This document shows positions 59,895 to 64,000 of a DNA stretch of 64,000 nucleotides, one piece after another. Positions within the stretch are counted from its first letter, which is position 1, and each line of letters begins with the position of its first letter. A program made the translations under genes and the position numbers. The notes below the pieces were generated by a model. It worked only from the letters and a program-made list of their open reading frames with translations, made no database searches and was not told the origin of the DNA. The DNA is from Sphagnum compactum (lineage: Eukaryota > Bryophyta > Sphagnopsida > Sphagnales): assembly GCA_965153455.1 (NCBI GenBank), contig OZ234498.1:19158001-19222000 (forward strand). Reading direction: 5' to 3'.

Positions 59895-61018
59895 TGTAAA
59901 GAAAATTCAAAAAGTCGAGGGACTTGGTTACAAACTAGAACTTGTGTAGAATTTGCTGAAATTCCCCTTCCATAGTTCCTAGTTGCCTCTCTCAATCCCA
60001 GACATAAATTCCACAGGATGCTTAGCTCTACACCCCTTCCTCTCACAGCTAGTCCCTGGCAGCATATTGATTTTTCTCCACCATAATCCGGGTTATCAAA
60101 CTAGGTCCCTGCATCATGGTTCTGAACTACATCCCTGCGTAGTACTGAACTACTGAGACAAAACCAAAAGGAGACATTCACACCCCTATGGATCAACAGC
60201 ATGTGTCTGTGCAACCCCATCTTGCAGCTTTTGATTTCTTCCTCTAGATCTAAAGCTTCTGAATCAAGCTTACCGCCCACATGGCATGCTATAATTGAGT
60301 ACAAGGAGATTAATGCTCCAGGTTCCACAAGGTGTGTGTGTTTGTGACTTGGCTATGCCTGTTGAAGGTTTGGGTACATAGCCGGTACATTCCTGACCCA
60401 AACAAAAGGAACAAGAATATGGATTGGATCATAGGAAGCAGGAAGTTATGTTTCTCCAGATCCTGTGATCTCAAACTTGCAAAGACTAATCACATGCACA
60501 AGATTAGATGAATGCACATATACCCATAATTTGTTCCACACCAAAAAAACATTGGGAAGAGACAGCTCAATTGAAGAGACAATTGGTCATGCTCTTTGTG
60601 AACCCACAGATTGTCTTCACTCTATTTGGTGTGTAGGGACATAACCCAATGGCAGTACAGTGCCACAGTACATATACCTATTTGATCAGTAAGAGTATTG
60701 ACCTAATGGTTTCCCACCACCCACCAAGTGCAGTTGTTCCAAATGAAAAAAAAAAGCATAGCAAGCTATGGAATTCTAACTCAGAAAGTGCAGTGATCAC
60801 TCCCAAGCTGCTACAAAGTTTCTGTTTGATGTCCAACAAACAAACAAAATAGTGGGATTTGAGTCATACTTTTAGCATTCCTTTGTGTAACAATTTTGGA
60901 TTAACCTACCTTCCAAGAACAGGGATTCAAGCCTAAGTGATCGGTGAATCATCCAGCCAGTGCTGTGCATTTGTTTCAAAACTAGATGAAGTTGATAAAC
61001 ACACCACTTTCAATCCTT

Positions 61019-64000
61019 TCAGTGGGTTTTTCCTGTCACTGGGCACTGGTAGCATGCCTGGAAAAACCCAAAGGTGTTGATTTGCCGCACAAAGTTGGTC
61101 ATGCTCGCCCATCCTCCCAATCCAAATCCAATCACCAAAACAAAAGTGGCCACAAATCCACTGATACAGAAGAGAGTGAACCAGTTATGGAAGAACAGCT
61201 TGGGTGGCTTCCACACTGAAGCCTGCAGAAAAAGATGTAAAAACATTCAGAAAGATCAGTCCATGCACATGCCTCCTAGCTGGGTCCTCTCATGAGGCTA
61301 CAGAGGATGATGATCAAGAGGGAAAGGTGAGGAGCACTGTTGGAAGTTGTGTACCTCTCGAGCTGCTTTAGATCGGTAGACATAGATAAAGGCAAGACTG
61401 GGGATGATGTAGACAGAGAATGAGATGAGGAAGGCACCCATCATGGAGTTGATGGGTCCAAAGAATGGGATAGCCAGTGCCAGAAACCAGATCAAACAAA
61501 CAACTGGAACACGGGCAAACGACTTGAGTAGATAGTTGGGAGATAAGTGAAGTCCAATCGCCTTCTCCCACATGTGAAAGATCGGTGTTATGTTGAGCAT
61601 CAGTGCCACATACTGTGTACAGGAAGACATTGTAGCCAATGTGTCAAGCTAACTTATAACTGACAATGTGTTGTTTATCAAACAATCAAGTTAGAAATTA
61701 GGGCCTTGAATTTTGCAGAAGAAAATTATTGTGCAACTTGTAAAACAAAAATTTACATACATGTGAACAGTCTGAGAAGAGCAAGGTTATTATATAAACC
61801 TGATGAGCTATCATTGCAATGATGGAGACATTGCGAGCCCTTGATGGGGGCAAAACACCAAATGCATTTGAGTTCTGCAATAGAATATCACCATATGCCC
61901 AATAAACAGAAGTTGAATTCGGAATGGTCAACAAATATGTGTACAGCACACAGCACACATAGGCATATTTGTAATTCTTGGGCTTCCACATGGCTTCCAT
62001 AATCTCCCTGAAGCAGTAGACAACACAATTAGCCAGCCCAAAGTGGCAATGTTGGAGAGCAACAACTTGTCCATCTATTGATTTGTCCAGCACTTAACAA
62101 CTAACCAAGGGAGGCATAGAGAGGTTACTACTACTTACACACACAGACCATGGCTTCCAAAGGCAAATAATATATTTGTGAGACCCGAAAAAAATTGCAC
62201 CATGTTGTCAGGAGCTGAATGCTTCACATTTGGTATCTGCAAATTTTTGTAAACGAGAGCTTAGCAATCTGAGAGCTTCTTTTTCTTTTTTCTTTTTTCT
62301 TTTTTGGGTATTTCTTGCACCTCAGAGGTAAAAAGGTTAACAATTAGGTATAATTGTAGACATGTGCATGAACATTATGAAGTGCCAAGCACCTAAATTG
62401 CTGCAACACATTCGGGTCAAAGATAGAAGAATGGTCACTACAGATTATGAAGTAGTTGCATGCAGTTGTAGGTAAAATAAATACCTGACCATGTTCTAGG
62501 GCAGCTGTGGTCATGTAAGCGGAGGTGATGCTCGTGGTGACAATGCCAATGAATGATAGTATCCGGAAGTTGTGCAATGTTGGAATGAGGACACATGGTA
62601 AAGCCAGCGCTCCAAATAGATACAGCCATTGTCGCTTATTCCAATTTGAGTTCAGATAGTACACATCGCTGCAATTAGAAACAAATTGAGTTCAAAAGAT
62701 CTGATCTTGCCCTTGTTGCAAGTAACTGAATTAATTGAGCTTAAATTGCGATTAAAAGTCAGGGCAGACCAATTTGGTCCACATTTCAATGTTAGTTCAT
62801 CTTCCTCTGACTATTAGGGGTTAACTTCTGATCCTCAGAATGCAAAGGTTGTCCTCAAAGTGAGTACATATATAAGCTCACTACTTACATTCTTGTGATG
62901 GAGATAAGATGGGCACACTGATTGGTTGACTACCATGAAATAGAGAGTTAGTCAACTTTGGAGATATGGAAGCCGGGCTTGTCAAAGACAGATAGATGGC
63001 TTAAGAAACTTTGAAAGTTGGGTGGCATGTACCTTGAGCAGGCAATGAGTTGCAAAGTGCAACCAAATGTCAAAGAGAGAAGTATGAAGGTTTTGGTGAT
63101 GTAGCGGCCCCACTTCCCCACTAGACCCCCAATTACTTCATGGTACTGCAATACCAGTCAGTCCCAATTATAGTTTCCCAACCAGATTTACACGCACACA
63201 CACAAACACATACACACACACATATATGAGCTGTGTAATTTTAGATCATGCTTGTCAGCCACACCAACCAGACATGATCTGTTTTATGGTCATGCTGGAG
63301 GTTTGATGGTGAGCCCATTTTTTCGCCTAAAAACCCTAGAGACTTGCACTGCTCTTTGTACCACAAATAATGTCACAGGTTGATCTGATCCCATCAGGTA
63401 CATGAAAAACAGAAATGAACAGGACTTAGTTGCAAGCTATGCACGCGCATGTCTAACTTCCAAACTTGTTGAAAGCATAATTCTGAAAGCATGGACCTAC
63501 TTGTATCTGCAAACAGGTCCCATGTTTTTTACGGGTCTGAACAATGTGTGACCCTCCTGTTTGGATCATGTACCCAAGCAGTCATGATGAAGCTCCAGGG
63601 AAGTTACAAAATTTGTACTGCAGATGTTATAATCTGATGACAAGGTGAAAGGAAAGATTGTACAAGTGAATACATGTGACAAGTAGTAGTACTTGTGCAT
63701 TATCACAGCATACATGAGGAGTAGGAAATCAGGTAAGGAATTCATATATATATATTGCTCCTGATTATATTATATCAATTTTGAGTTCTAGGTTTAGATC
63801 ATATGAGAATTATGGGTGCAGAAAATGCTGGGTACTACTAAATTTACCTGTAAGACGTGACCTTTCTGAAGAGTGCCCTGGAGCATCTTCCTTTGCTTGA
63901 GCTCCGCATACATCCAGCTCAACAAAAACACGGTCCAACAGCCAAAAGCACCATACACAAACTGGAACAGGATGCCAAACTTATACCCGACTTGTGAAAA
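61019..64000 (-). CDS. AUX1/LAX-type auxin influx carrier, 5'-incomplete at the window edge
   Basis: AUX1/LAX proteins are plasma-membrane proton symporters that import auxin. Seven exons in phase are visible, in transcript order 64000-63848, 63145-63033, 62668-62485, 62236-62139, 62007-61800, 61612-61355 and 61222-61019, giving 405 residues. About 80 N-terminal residues, including the first helix, lie outside the window. Landmarks in order: YKFGILFQFVYGAFGCWTVF, QYHEVIGGLVGKWGRYI, LQLIACSSDVYYLNSNWNKR, IPTLHNFRILSFIGIV, TNILFAFGSHGLCVEIMEAM, STSVYWAYGDILLQNSNAFG, MWEKAIGLH, IWFLALAIPFFGPINSMMGA, SVYIIPSLAFIYVYRSKAAR and GFGLGGWASMTNFVRQINTF. All splice junctions are GT-AG. It is more diverged than angiosperm AUX1 (AFGSHGLCV replaces the usual TFGGHAVTV), suggesting an early-branching or lineage-specific member. 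No lesion is seen. Confidence 0.9.
63190..63226. repeat. (CA)n-rich microsatellite in the first visible intron of the AUX1/LAX gene
   Basis: An interrupted CA tract (CACA with G, AA and T interruptions) lies within the intron between 63146 and 63847. Confidence 0.85.

Larger units (their letters stand above)
57881..61018. other. Intergenic DNA between convergent GDT1-like and AUX1/LAX genes
   Basis: No frame of recognisable character is present. Short frames at 59079-59450, 59804-60046 and 60101-60328 are unremarkable. Microsatellites at 58816-58839 and 59859-59894 are the only clear structures. Confidence 0.5.

Overview
This is nuclear DNA of a land plant, probably a seed-free lineage (fern, lycophyte or bryophyte; I cannot place it more closely). 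The evidence is short GT-AG introns, TTTAGGG-type telomeric units, plant-specific families (a QUASIMODO/TSD2-type pectin methyltransferase, a MORN-repeat PIP5K, an AUX1/LAX carrier, plastid-type ribosomal protein S9) and a WWE-WWE-RING-Deltex ubiquitin ligase, a family I know mainly from animals and do not know from Arabidopsis. Exon structures were assembled by hand from splice signals, reading phase and family conservation; no transcript data were available.

Layout. From 1 to about 17.9 kb there is no intact gene: AT-rich sequence with foldback elements, a dispersed repeat family with a striking palindrome, a degenerate (ACCT)n island, tRNA-like SINE heads, and a dead PIF/Harbinger transposase beside a frameshifted Myb/SANT-like remnant. 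Next come a complete six-exon methyltransferase gene (19.3-22.0 kb, +) and an eight-exon PIP5K gene (24.1-29.1 kb, -) with a GC-rich 5' region. A 58-bp minisatellite (30.5-31.2 kb) repeats what looks like a 3' splice site. A complete five-exon Deltex gene lies at 35.6-39.1 kb (+).

From 32.8 to 51.3 kb the DNA holds gene pieces: one exon of a short-form tRNase Z (32.8 kb, -), the last four tRNase Z exons (50.2-51.3 kb, -) in an order that cannot form one colinear transcript with the first, a 3' exon of plastid-type ribosomal protein S9 (44.0 kb, +) and a probable 5' exon of a DUF255/SPATA20-like protein (48.5 kb, -). Two non-autonomous Helitron-like elements lie next to these pieces, one at 43.3-43.9 kb and one at 51.4-52.1 kb. 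A complete nine-exon GDT1-like (UPF0016) transporter gene follows (54.9-57.9 kb, +). The window ends inside an AUX1/LAX-type auxin carrier gene (61.0-64.0 kb, -) whose N-terminal exon or exons lie outside.

The genes do not form a pathway. They are single housekeeping or signalling genes: Golgi pectin methylation, phosphoinositide signalling, ubiquitin ligation, tRNA 3' processing, plastid translation, Mn/Ca homeostasis and auxin uptake. The most unusual items are the plant Deltex ligase, the split tRNase Z, the splice-acceptor-like minisatellite and the Helitron pair carrying GTCC arrays.
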